A stretch of DNA of 14,066 nt, taken from the NCBI GenBank assembly GCA_019633425.1, contig WSUB01000390.1:1-14066 (forward strand), written 5' to 3'. Shown here piece by piece: positions 1-10,053 of the stretch. Position 1 is the first letter of the stretch, and the number at the start of each line of letters is the position of its first letter. The notes below the pieces were generated by a model. It saw nothing but the letters and a program-made list of their open reading frames with translations. It was not told the origin of the DNA and made no database searches. Source of the DNA: Tulasnella sp. 424 (Eukaryota; Basidiomycota; Agaricomycetes; Cantharellales; Tulasnellaceae). A program made the position numbers and the translations under genes.

Positions 1-1
1 C

Positions 2-1719
2 CGACCGTACTGGGTGGACCTCGCGGAGAACCATCAACGCCTCGCGTCTGCCTGCATCCGCCAAATGAATCAACTTCTGCGGGAGAACGTTTGCAATCTC
101 TGTGATCTCTCGAAGTCCAGTTCTGAGGTTCAGGACATTGTGGAACGTGATCTGTCCAAGGGCATTCAATACTGCTGTCGCTCGTGGCCCATTCACTTAA
201 CAGAGGGCAAACGGTGGTCGGAGTCAGGCGCAGATGGCGTGAATCGTCATCACGAAGCGGACTTTGAAACATTCAGCAAGGAGAAGGTCCTATTCTGGCT
301 TGAAGTTATGAGCCTTGTCGGAGCCACCAACGAAGCCGTCAGTATGGCAAAGCAGGTGTATCAGTGGCTTTCGGTGGGTTGCAGGTCTGACTTGAACGCT
401 AAGCACGTGGACTAAACCAACATCTGTAGCAACATCCCAATGTTATATCAAGGTCCAATTTACTCATAACCCTATGGAGCGATGTGCAGCGGTTTGTTGG
501 TGCATTTTGGGAACCAATTTCATTCGGGCCGCTTCACATCTACGCGTCAGCGCTCAGCCATTGCCCTCTGGAGACAGAGTTATGGAGGTGTTATAGTAGA
601 TTTGCAAAAGTTCAAACGATAAGAGGTCTCCAGGCTTTAACTTGGCCACCAAACCTATGGACCAGGTCGACCGATAGTAGGGTCATGTCAGTTGCGTTTT
701 CACCGGACGGTGCGCTCGTAGCATTTGGATCCGCGGACGGTACGATTTGCCTGTGCGATGCGCAGACATGGAAGCAGGTCGGCGAACCGCTGACAGGTCA
801 CACTGACGAGGTCAACTCCGTCTGCTTCTCGCCGGACGGCAAGCTTCTGGCATCTGGATCCGACGACGAAACAATTCGCCTGTGGGATCCTCAGACCGGG
901 AAGCAGTTCGGCGAACCGCTGACAGGTCACACTGACTGGTGCTACTCCGTCTGCTTCTCGCTGGACGGCAAGCTTCTGGCATCTGGATCCAAGGGCACAA
1001 TTCGCCTGTGGGATCCTCAGACCGGGAAGCAGTTCGGCGAACCGCTGACAGGTCACACTTGGTGGGTCAACTCCGTCTGCTTCTCGCCGGATGGCAAGCT
1101 TCTGGCATCTGGATCCTCGGACCAAACAATTCGCCTGTGGGATCCTCAGACCGGGAAGCAGTTCGGTGAACCGCTGACAGGTCACACTGACTGGGTCAAC
1201 TCCGTCTGCTTCTCGCCGGACGGCAAGCTTCTGGCATCTGGATCCGATGACGAAACAATTCGCCTGTGGGATCCTCAGACCGGGAAGCAGTTCGGCGAAC
1301 CGCTGACAGGTCACACTGACCGGGTCAACTCCGTCTGCTTCTCGCCGGACGGCAAGCTTCTGGCATCTGGATCCGACGACGAAACAATTTGCCTGTGGGA
1401 TCCTCAGACCGGGAAGCAGGTTGGCGAGCCGCTGAAAGGTCACGGTGACAATACCCAACTTATTTGGGACACTCTCGCTCTTCAAAGAACTGATATTCAA
1501 CCCGATGCTCCAAGCCCTGTGACCTCAGCCTTCGTAAAAGATCATTGGGTGACCCTGTCTTCCTCCCGCTTGTTTTGGCTCCCTCCGCAATATTGGAATT
1601 ACCACCACATCGTGATCCTTTCCAGAGGGAAGCTTGCCGTTACTGCTGAAGAGTCGCTCTATATTTTTGATGTTTCCTCCGCCCTCGAGTTAGATCATCG
1701 ACTCGCTGCGTATTCGTAG
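2..1719 (+). CDS. NACHT-WD40 (HET-E/NLR-like) protein, C-terminal part
   Basis: The reading frame is open at the window edge, so the N terminus and the NACHT NTPase lie outside. Exon 1 (2-373) encodes the helical region that follows NACHT in Agaricomycete NLR-like proteins (YWVDLAENHQRLASACI, later FWLEVMSLVG). A 56-nt intron is proposed at 374-429 (donor GTGGGT, branch-like ACTAAAC near 410, acceptor CTGTAG); it is phase 0 on both sides and restores the family's RFVGAF...PLHIYASAL segment from codon 125 on. Six WD40 blades follow (about residues 205-460), each with SVCFSPDGKLLASGS and TIRLWD cores, then a hybrid blade and a tail with LFWLPP typical of these C termini. About 553 residues are visible. 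By family knowledge such proteins are cytoplasmic STAND receptors in heterokaryon incompatibility or non-self recognition, with the propeller as sensor; the specific role here is inference. The upstream stop at 413-415 belongs to the intron. Confidence 0.85.
811..1440 (+). repeat. Near-identical WD40-encoding tandem repeat, 129-bp period
   Basis: Five units begin with the equivalent of GTCAACTCCGTC at 811, 940, 1066, 1195 and 1324. The spacings are 129, 126, 129 and 129 bp, so one unit has lost a codon (GSKGT in place of GSDDET). Units 811 and 1195 differ at only three positions across the unit, and every unit carries GGATCC and AAGCTT at the same places. A more diverged unit precedes the block (about 682-810). 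Differences concentrate in the codons after GHT (TDEVNS, TDWCYS, TWWVNS, TDWVNS, TDRVNS). Near identity with clustered amino-acid change is the known signature of concerted evolution in fungal NLR repeat domains. Confidence 0.95.
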
Positions 1720-2251
1720 TATATAACTACACTCTTAAGCATACCTCGCTCTTGGCGATGGTGTTATTTGTTCTTGCGCTCTTCCCGATCCCTCCGCTCA
1801 TCCTCCTTTCGCTCTTTCCCCTCGCTCATCTCGCGCTTTCCCCTCGCTCATCTCGCGCTTGGTCCCTTCTCGCTCAATCCTCTCCCCACTCACCCCCCCC
1901 CCCCCCACGATCGTCCCCCTTTTTATACGATCCAATTTCGGTCCTTTTTACTGAATGATATATTATATGTTTTATTTCACTCATTCTTCGTTTGTGGTCC
2001 CCCCCCCCGCTTTGACCCCTTTTTCTACGCTTTGGCCTCGCATAACCCATCCTTCCCCTTACCTGCTGCCGTAGCGAAGCGAGGCACGTCTTGTCCTAGT
2101 TATAGTTACATGACCTCTGTTCAATTAAGCCCTTACAACGCTGCTTCACCGCATTGTTTCCGTTGGGCTGATGGGTTCAACCACCCCGAGCCTGGAGACG
2201 CATGCATCAAGTGATAATTAGACGAGGCTCTAAGTCTTGACACTTCGCTTA
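1720..2251. other. Intergenic, pyrimidine-rich 3' flank
   Basis: No supportable gene. The stretch follows the WD40 stop codon and is C/T-rich on the plus strand. It contains a perfect 2 x 22-bp tandem repeat (1815-1858, unit starting TTTCCCCTCGCTC), a run of 14 C (1893-1906), and a second C run near 2000. Open frames here are low-complexity Ser/Pro/Leu strings that follow from the base composition. Confidence 0.7.
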
Positions 2252-2927
2252 CAGCTGTTTTCATAACGATGGGCATTCCCACGTTCTACCGGACTCGGCC
2301 CAGCTCGCATACCACCCCAATAATTCACCCAATTCGAAATATATCCACTCTCTTTCTTTATATTGTAAATTAGAACATATATACGAGCAAATAGAGCAGG
2401 TTTATCTGGCAATATATGATTTCTTGGGAGAATTAGAGTTTTGGGGTTAATCGAGTACTAAAACCTGGAGGATTGGACCATGAGGCTTCAAACCTGGCAG
2501 AGTACGACTAATACTCAATACAAAGATTTGTACAAGATTTGGTGATGACACGATTTCATGTTTGGGGTTTGTCACCCTTATTACCCTCCCTCGACTTTGT
2601 TACAATCATAATTCTCTCATTTCGGATGGTATCATTACCAAGTCTGACCCGCATATCTGTATTTAGTATTACTCGTACTCTGCAAGGTTTGAGGTCTCAT
2701 GGTCCAGTTCTCCAGGTTTTAGTGCACAATTAACCCCAAAGCTCTAATTCTCCAAAAAATTCATATATTGGCCTATAAACCTGCTCTATTTACTCCTATA
2801 TACGTTCTGATTCACAACACAGGAAAGAGAGTGGATACCCTTTGAATTGGGCGAATTATTGGGGTGGTGTGCGAGCTGGGCCGAGTCCGGTAGAACGTGG
2901 GAATGCCCATCGTTATGAAAACAGCTG
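2252..2927. mobile_element. Foldback/MITE-like element with ~300-bp inverted arms
   Basis: The left arm (2252 to about 2565) and the reverse complement of the right arm (about 2625 to 2927) align almost end to end. The outermost ~90 nt are nearly identical, starting CAGCTGTTTTCATAACGATG, and the inner parts are somewhat more diverged. Only about 60 nt of unpaired loop remains near 2590. Both ends are bordered by TA (2250-2251 and 2928-2929), as expected for a Tc1/mariner-type target duplication, although TA is short enough to be chance. No transposase is encoded; the minus-strand open frames in the two arms are one non-coding sequence read twice. Alternatives are a foldback element of another superfamily or an inverted duplication of a single repeat. 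Confidence 0.8.
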
Positions 2928-2996
2928 TAATGTTCTTCACAGGGTCTGGGGAACCTACGACTAGGTAGGTCTTACTCTTGTAGATGATTGTGCCGA

Positions 2997-4618
2997 GTTC
3001 CGCACTCCACTGCACCTTGTCCGACTTGGCAACTGACGCGTATAACGTGCGGGTATGACACAAGGAGGAAGAACGGGCGAGGGCATGCTGAATTGGGACA
3101 AGCCTACGTCCGACTCGGAAGGTGACGTCGCGCCACAACGAAGACTCGGAGGACTTCGCGCGTCAAAATTCCACTTTGGACTACTTAACGGCTCTCTCCT
3201 CCCACTTGCACTCTCATCCTACCCGCTCGTTTTATGCCACTGAACTCAGCGAGAGCGACACAAAGCCTAGAAGCATGGCTTCCGAATTCAGCACTCCATA
3301 GTCGTCGTAGCGGAGCAGCCGTTGCGCCAGTTGGCCTCGTCGACGCAGCAATCCGGTCCACATCAAACAACACCCACATACTCCTCAAGCTGTCTCTCAA
3401 GCCATCACCGCTAAGAATAATACGGACAATGGACAAGGGCGCAGTAGGAGGTGTCAGGAAGCGAAAGAGAGACCATTCACTTGTTCAACGGCGCCTCGGT
3501 GGGGCGTCAGGGAGGACACCCCCAGCGTTGGCTGTCCCCCCATGATACTAACGTTAACTTTCACTGCACACCAAAGTGTCCTGATACTTTCATGGAGAGA
3601 CTGTGAGCTCTCACTACTCTACTGGTAACTTACACTCTTACACTCGAGCTCATGACCGCGTATATTGCAGGACCGTAGTTGGTATCTAACCGCCATGCAC
3701 CTCGCACTCGCTTCCCAACTCAAAACATCCACCAACGTCAGCTTATGTCACGAGTTCCCATCAGTGTGTCAAAGACTCGGCAAACACCACTCCTATCGCA
3801 TTATTACCCTAGTGTGGCCAGATGGTCTTGTATGAATGGGAACCCTGTCCACTCTGGCAACCGACACACCCAGAACGCCAAGCCCCTAACTGTCGAGGAA
3901 GCGATGTCGCCCACTACTTACTTTCCCCCAAAGCGTTGTCCACACACACCTCCGCAACAAGGCTTCAATATCTCTCAATCAGCCCAAGTAGGACTCGTCA
4001 CACGATATTGCCGAGCCGAACGCGCAGGACGGGCGGACTCGCCTCCTGGGCAGCTTTCATTGGAAAACGTAGGACCCGCAACGCAGACCGAAGGCACCGA
4101 TCGGCCAACATAGCATTGGTATTCGCAACTACTCTGCCCGGGGGGGGGGGACGAGGAGGAAGGACTGGGCGCGTCTAGGCCATAATGAATGGGAGGAGAC
4201 CATCTTTGAGAACCGTCTGGATACGTCCCACAGCTTGGTCGGATTCAAGCTATCGGTGAGCGCTGCCTCCATAAGAATCCCCTCTCCCAATTCGCTTCGA
4301 CGATCTTGGTCAAATAGTCATTTGCAACGCATATACTTCGAATATACCGCTCCTTGTGCTTATGCCTCGAGTATCGACCTTCCAGACGTTCGCAAGTCGC
4401 AATCGTTCGTGCAGCACCTTCCATCATCCATCGCCTCGGCTCCGTTACCTTTTTCAAAGACGACTGAGCTCAACCGCAATTACAGACATCGCCCAGCTGG
4501 ACCACCACTCGAAATATGAATCACTTCCTCCAACCGCTCTCAAGCTATGGAGCGCAAGATCATCGTTTGCCGTCAACCGCAGCGGGACGTCGAACATCGC
4601 AAGACTCGGAAGCTCTAG
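2997..4618. repeat. Dispersed direct repeat, copy A
   Basis: Two blocks, 2997-3110 and 3523-4618, align in the same order and orientation with 6457-6578 and 10091-11162. Shared landmarks include ATGACACAAGGAGGAAG, TGCACCTCGCACTCGCTTCC (copy B has CACACT), AAGGCACCGATCGGCCAACA, GAATCCCCTCTCCCAATTCG and CAGCACCTTCCATCATC. Similarity by eye is roughly three quarters or more with many small indels. Neither copy keeps a common reading frame, so I treat it as non-coding or a relic. An unrelated segment of about 0.4 kb (3111-3522) interrupts this copy at the point where copy B is interrupted by the MULE. A G11 run lies at 4140-4150. Family unknown; no LTR-type TG...CA ends or polymerase were seen. 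Confidence 0.8.
3109..3517. other. Insert in copy A with weak MULE-like ends
   Basis: This segment has no counterpart in copy B. Its left end has TCCGAC (3109-3114) and GCGCCACAAC (3130-3139), the same two blocks at nearly the same spacing as in the MULE terminal repeat at 6579-6615. Its right end (TGTT at 3482, GGCGCC, GGTGGGGCGTC) loosely resembles the inverted terminal repeat. It may be an internally deleted, decayed MULE relative. The interior is not MULE-like: it has a pyrimidine-rich tract then AAGC-ATGGCTTCC at about 3274, resembling a fungal promoter and start codon, but the frame stops after eight codons. The open frame at 3234-3545 has no recognisable domain. Assignment is tentative. 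Confidence 0.3.
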
Positions 4619-5981
4619 AAGGCAAAAATCATTCCATTCGTGAACAAGCATGCTGCGGCACGCAATTCAGAGAACTACTCGCATTCGGCCGTCTCCAAGC
4701 GCGACCTCCACCGCATCCAGCAGCGCAACGAACGTGTCGCTGCAGTCAAGAGAACCGCAAACAAGGCAGTCAAGACGAAGAGAAAGACAGCTGCTCTTGA
4801 GCGATACGACATCGGTGCTGCCCGGCGAGCAGCCATGAAGAAGCGGCAAGGCCAATTCCGCCGCGAACTCATTAGTCAACGAAAGCGACAACTGTAAGCA
4901 CAATTCCCCACGCCCAAGCCTCGAACCTTTCTCCCAATTAAGCTTCTTCTTTCTCGACAGTATACTATGGTAACCTGTCAGTCGGTACACCAGCCCAAGT
5001 AACTACCATCGGCTTCGACACTGGCTCTTCCGACTTGATCATCCCCTCCGCTGAGTGCACCACGTGCGTCGGCCCCTTCTACAACCCCGCCACCTCCACT
5101 TCCTTCACCAACGCCAACTCAACGTTCAACACTTCCTTCGGTGACGGTTCAACAGCCTCGGGCATCCTCTCAGCAGAAACCATCGCTGTGGGCTCCTTGT
5201 CCGTCACGAGCCAAACCTTTCGCCGTCATCACCGGTTCCACCAGCAACTTTGACGGACCGAATTCCGGCTTGATGGGTCTCGCTTTCGAGTCGATCGCTC
5301 AGACGAAAGCTACTCCGTGGTTCTTCACCTTGGCGAACAACGGAAAGTTGGCGTCCAACCTGTTTTCGTTTTACCTGAGCCGGCAAGGAGCTGAAGGTTC
5401 CGAGTTGTGCATTGGGTGCATCGACTCGAACAAGTTCACCGGTCGACCTGAATACTTCCCTCTGGTTTCTGGCGATGCTAGTCAGAGTGTCTGGGATATC
5501 GTCGTACGTATCACTTTTCTCATCTCGGCATGCGAGTTACAATACTGACTTTTACACGCCCTCGCCATAGAGCGATGGTTTCACCTACAACAACGCCGCA
5601 GTCACCCAACGTCTCGTCGCCATCATCGACTCTGGTACATCCAATATCTACATCCCCCCATCCCAGGCCGCAGCCCTGTACTCCAAAATCCCCGGTGCTC
5701 AACTCCACACTGACGGAACGCACTACGTCTTCCCCTGCGCATCTGCTTCAACCATGAGTCCAGTCAGCATCGCATTCTCTGGAAGTACCAGCATGTTCAA
5801 CATCCAACCTTCTCAGTTCAAATTGGGACCAATTGCACAAGGTTCGGAGTCGTGCGCTGGTGCGATCGCGTCGTCCGGCTCGGAAGATAGTGTTGCGCTG
5901 GTGGGACATACGTTCATCAGCTTGTGGTACTCGATTTTCGACTATGGTAATATGCGCGTTGGATTCGCTCAGGCCGTCTAA
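4619..5981 (+). pseudogene. Pepsin-like (family A1) aspartic protease, probably inactivated
   Basis: Encodes a cellular pepsin-type endopeptidase, normally secreted. Catalytic motif 1 is FDTGSSD (Asp codon 5017-5019), followed by the flap-like FGDGSTASG, where Phe stands at the usual Tyr position. Motif 2 is IDSGTS (Asp codon 5628-5630). The C terminus is FDYGNMRVGFAQAV. A basic segment from about 4619 (IIPFVNKHAA, then RDLHRIQQRNERV) could be the propeptide. Introns: about 4894-4960 (GTAAGC...GACAG) and 5504-5570 (GTACGT...CATAG, phase 0). Defects: (i) no signal peptide or start Met, because dispersed repeat A directly abuts; (ii) exon 1 ends in phase 2 but YYGNLSVGTPAQ needs phase 1; (iii) one extra C at 5221 shifts the frame between VTSQTF and AVITGS, with no room for an intron. 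A sequencing error could explain (iii). Family call is firm; inactivation is inference. Confidence 0.8.
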
Positions 5982-6456
5982 TCGGTCCTGCACTTTCCCT
6001 TTCACTCTCCTCACTTCTTTCATTCATCCCTTCTACACTCTCTTTTGTCATCCCTGTATGAGTTTCTTTGCACTTCACGGACCTTCATCCACTTTCACTT
6101 TGACACACACGATATGTATTATTACAAGTAGCGTGACTCTCTCCCCCAATCTTTATAATTGGTTGATTGCCTCTTTTTTTTCCTGGAAACCATTCTTGCG
6201 CGCGACAATGCCTGAGTGTGCTTCGAGCCCGCAGATGTCATGAAAACCAGACATGGTTCGGAGTCGACCGGGTGCCTATGGTGCTGAACTCGGTGGACCA
6301 ACAGTAACACACAAGTGAGGAAGGCATTTTTGGTGCTCACCGCAGAGAAGGCAAGGTGGAGGATGAGGATTCGAACCATGTGGCGCCGTGTGAGGAGCGG
6401 AGCGGTCAAGGATTGGTTCGCTGCATTTCCGTCTGATTCAGCATCTGATTCAACGG
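5982..6456. other. 3' flank of the protease, no gene seen
   Basis: The first ~200 nt are T/C-rich and would contain the protease 3' UTR. The remainder up to the start of repeat copy B shows no recognisable coding or RNA feature; overlapping open frames on both strands lack domains or splice support. Confidence 0.55.
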
Positions 6457-6578
6457 GGTCGGCACTCCAATCCACCCCGTCTAACTTGGCAACAGACGTG
6501 TATCACGTGCTATATGACACAAGGAGGAAGGGAGAGAAGGATGTATCGGGGCATGGGTACAAGCCAACAAGGCATCTT
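6457..6578. repeat. Dispersed direct repeat, copy B (left block)
   Basis: Aligns with 2997-3110 of copy A: CTTGGCAACAGACGTGTATC here against CTTGGCAACTGACGCGTATA there, then the shared ATGACACAAGGAGGAAG and ACAAGCC. It ends where the MULE terminal repeat begins, and the remainder of the copy resumes at 10091. Confidence 0.8.
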
Positions 6579-6615
6579 TCGCTATCCGACCCCCCATTAA
6601 AAGGGCGCCACAACA
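6579..6615 (+). repeat. MULE left terminal inverted repeat (37 bp)
   Basis: Begins TCGCTATCCGACCCCCCATT and ends GGGCGCCACAACA. All 37 positions match the reverse complement of 10054-10090. The match stops at once outside (T at 6578 against the complement of C at 10091) and inside. Confidence 0.97.
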
Positions 6616-6742
6616 GTGGCACACCATCACCCCAAATAAATCGACGCGGGAATTACCCTAGATAGCATGTATGATTGCTACGCAGACAAACAAGTCCTGA
6701 TTTGGGCAGTTCTCAAATATCTCAAATCTACCTGCGAGCCTA

Positions 6743-9700
6743 ATGTCGGCCACCAGTGTTGCCGCCGGTACCACCGACCTTATCCAGTGCCGAAGCTGCA
6801 CATACAAGGGTCCTCAGGACTCCTTTCCCCAGAAGCGAAGGGGGAATGGTTACCTCAAGGCGTGTACCTCGTGCACGCAGAAGCAAGATCAATACACTGC
6901 CACTCATCACACAAAACGTAAAGTAAAGGAGGGAACCGAAACTGAGAAGCCGGCGAGTAACACAGGGCTGAAGATCAATTCACGAGAACCCATGCCTTGG
7001 ACAACACTCCTGCCCAAGTTGGAAGGTCTGAAGACAAAGGCCTGTGAGGTTGACGTCTTTGTCAACCTTGACCCTACTCATCTCGGGGCAAATACCAAAA
7101 AGGACCGGAGGCGACGTGCCGCTGCATTGGTTGCGGATATCCGGAAGATGACCGGCTATAGTTTCAAGTGAGTTCTGTCTCGCCCTGGTAAATGGACAAC
7201 CTAAAACTAATTGGGGACTTTGTTCACGTGCAGTTACCACGAAAAGACCGAAAACTCGCGGACAACAACCCTATTTGAGTATTTCTGCTCACAACGAGAC
7301 GGCCGCCAAACTAAACCGACAGTTTGCACTGAGAATCCGGATGCTCAACGCGATCGTGAATACATGTCGCGATTCCCTTGTGGCGGGTGCCTCCGCATCA
7401 CAATCGACGATGACCTTCCGTTTCGGCCGCGTGTCCGATTGGTCCACCGTCTCCCTCATATACCCTGGGTGGACATTGGACCTTCAAAAGAAATCACGGA
7501 CTACATCAGTGACAACAAACGGTTGAATCCCTCCAGGGTAAGTGTTTACTCCACCCGTTATAGCTAGGGAAATTGCTAATGATCTTTTTTGTTTTGAAGC
7601 TGTGGAAGGAGATCCGGCTTCGCTGGCCCGAAACCGAGATGACGGCGAAGCAAGTTGGCAACCACTGGTCTAAGGCCAATGAAGGGGTGTGGAAGCTGGA
7701 TGAGGATCAAGTCAAATCCGCCAAACTTCTTGTTGAACAGGTGGCGGGGAAAGATCTCGAGATTGTGGCTTTGCATGCGGAGCCTGGGATGTCGGCTATA
7801 GCGTTTTCCCTTAAGGAACCGTTGGAAGAGTGGGGAGAAGAGACTGCGGAGATTGCTTTTGATGGGACATGTAAGCCATAGGGTCCTTTGAACGCGTTGA
7901 AGCGCTGACCTGTCCCTTTCAGTTAATACAAATGCTGCGCACTATGAGATTTCCGGCCTCATAGCGGAGGGAAAGGGTCAAGGAATTCCATTAGGTTTTA
8001 TTTACACAGTGGGGACCGATGGTACTGCAAAAACAGGCGCGAAAATGCGCCTTCTCATTGACTTCCTAGAATTCTTTCGGCAACGTTGCCCTAGAATTAA
8101 ATTTACCCTTACCGACAAAGAAAGGGCCGAGATCGAAGCCTTTCGGAAAGTTTGGCCAGAAGCAAAACATCAGTGTTGCTACTGGCATGCTGTCCGCTAC
8201 ATAGAAACCCGCCTTTCGGAGAACAAACCACCCGGGCCATATGACGCGCGGGCAGCATGGAGGGAGTTTGATTTTATCGATCCAACTTGGGTGCCGGGAG
8301 TGGTTGCGAGCGAGGAGGACGCTCGGAATGAGATGGAGAGTGGCAGTGCGTTGCCAAAGGGGCAAGAAGACGAGAAGAAAGAGCTTGAGTTCATGAAACA
8401 GGTACGTCGCTTATCACTCTCTCGTTCCGGATCTCTGGGACTTACGTGATATTTGAAGGCGGTTGCCACAACCTGTCGACCCCCCGTTTTTGTTCTAATC
8501 AAGGGAGACCGCCGAATCCCTGTTTGGCCAAACCCCCCATCTGTTCCAAAGAAGGACCTCCCAACATTCTGCCCGAAAGAATACCGCACACCTATTGTGG
8601 AGAAATTTCGACGTCATTTTTGTCATCACCCCCTAATCCCTCTCAATGATGCCGATGGTACTTGCCTTAGCGCCGAAGAAATCCACGAGGCCGCGGTGTA
8701 CGACATGTACCGGTATTGCCGGCAAAATGATTTGTCCCAGGTGTGGGCCTATATTTGGACATGCTGGTATGCACCGGAGCGTTGGAAACTATGGGCTCGG
8801 TCAGCCTCCCCCCTCATTTCCCGCATGCGGACAACCATGATGGTTGAAGGGTTCTGGCGGCTTTTCAAGCACAACATACTTGCCTCATTCTCCCGACCCC
8901 GCCTTGATCTGGTTACATACCTCATCATCACCGAAGTCCTTCCCTCCGTCAAACGCAAGCTCGATCACATCCTCGGCCGGCGCCGGGTCGGCAGACCCCA
9001 TGCCCTCTCACCCTGGAGTAAGGAGGCGAAGTCTGTTTGGACAGACCAGTCCAAATCCGATTCGGCTCGAAGGGCAAAAAAAGAGAAAAAGCTACTCTCA
9101 GCGAACCCAAAGACAGCATCCGCCAAGAAGCGCCGAGAACAGCAGCTGGAGTGGCTTAGGGAAGAAGCTGAACAGGGTGAGGGGCAGTATCGAACAGCAC
9201 TTCTCAATTGGACCTGTTCCTGCTCCTCATACCTCCTTAGTCGCTATCTGTTTTGTAAACACCTTATCCGCGAAGCCAATGCCAAGCTCGGGACCAATCG
9301 CCCAGGGCTTGCTTTCTTCAAAAAGCTCCAGCGCTTCCACACCCGTCCCTTCTATCGAATCGCCGGTATTCATGTGCGAGACCCTGCAGCTTCCAAAGGA
9401 CCCTACTATGCGGGTCTTATCCAGCAGCCCGTTGAAGACATCCAGGATGATCAGATAAGCGAAACCGAATCGGGGGCTCCGTCTGATTCAGACATTGCAT
9501 CAAACTCCGATGATGATGATTCTGAAGAAGCCGGAGCAGGAACAGAAGGTACGTAATTCGCTTTATTTAGCATTATTGTTTATCCCCGATCCATGACTAC
9601 GGCGCTTAGATGAAATAAAGGACCATAAACCCAGCTTGGGAGATGAAGGCTATCCCTTGGGAACCATCGAGGATGGTGCCGGAAGAGTCAGTCCATTTCA

Positions 9701-9982
9701 TTTTGTGCTTATATCATTTCAGGCTAATTAACCTTCAGCGGTCTCGCACCTCAGGTCCATTTCTCCTCAGTTGAGCAAGAACACCATATCGGTAACTTCA
9801 ACTTCATTGCCACGAGATACATCACGGACCCCCAAGGTCTCAGCCCCGGACTTAAGCGTCGTTTAGATCGGGTTTTGGCCGATGTGAACGGGTTGGTGGG
9901 CGATGCACGCGAAGATGAGGCAAGGAGGAAGCGGCGGCGGACTTGGGATTCGGGTAGATCAATGTTCATTGGCAATGAGTAG
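6743..9982 (+). CDS. MULE transposase with N-terminal zinc-binding motif and SWIM finger
   Basis: DDE transposase of the Mutator superfamily, expected to bind the terminal repeats and cut and paste the element in the nucleus. Proposed exons are 6743-7167, 7234-7537, 7600-7870, 7923-8401, 8459-9548, 9610-9686 and 9755-9982. All six introns are GT-AG, 52-68 nt, mutually in phase, and the total of 2874 nt gives 957 aa plus stop. A CRSC...CTSC pair (residues 16-44) forms a possible zinc ribbon. Catalytic candidates are Asp331 (AFDGTFNTN, split by intron 3), Asp398 (TLTDKE), the C-x-H block QCCYWH (417-422) and Glu623 (MVEGFWRLFKHNI). The SWIM finger is CSC (746-748) with CKH (759-761). An acidic, serine-rich stretch follows, then a C-terminal exon with basic residues (RRKRRRTW). 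The start is the ATG in AATGTCGGCC. The last two introns (9549-9609, 9687-9754) are the least certain. Confidence 0.92.
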
Positions 9983-10053
9983 TTTACCTTAGTCAATTGC
10001 AAAAGGAACCTAGAAGACTCCGTTGAGTGCGATATGTCCGTGTTTGGGCTCTT

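Noticed and set aside
700..1500. A 266-codon open frame on the minus strand
   Set aside because: It is the antisense shadow of the WD40 repeats: a stop-free 129-bp unit copied many times leaves other frames open. The plus strand shows clear WD40 motifs.
1893..1906. C14 run, and similarly the G11 run at 4140-4150, as functional elements
   Set aside because: Homopolymers in low-complexity DNA with no associated feature; their length may also be uncertain in the assembly.
2230..3138. Two minus-strand open frames (2230-2412 and 2812-3138) that share peptide words
   Set aside because: They read the two arms of the foldback element; the resemblance comes from the inverted repeat, not from a gene pair.
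6366..6385. GGATTCGAACC, resembling a tRNA T-arm
   Set aside because: The bases beside the loop cannot form a five-pair stem on either strand, and no acceptor stem or anticodon arm is found.
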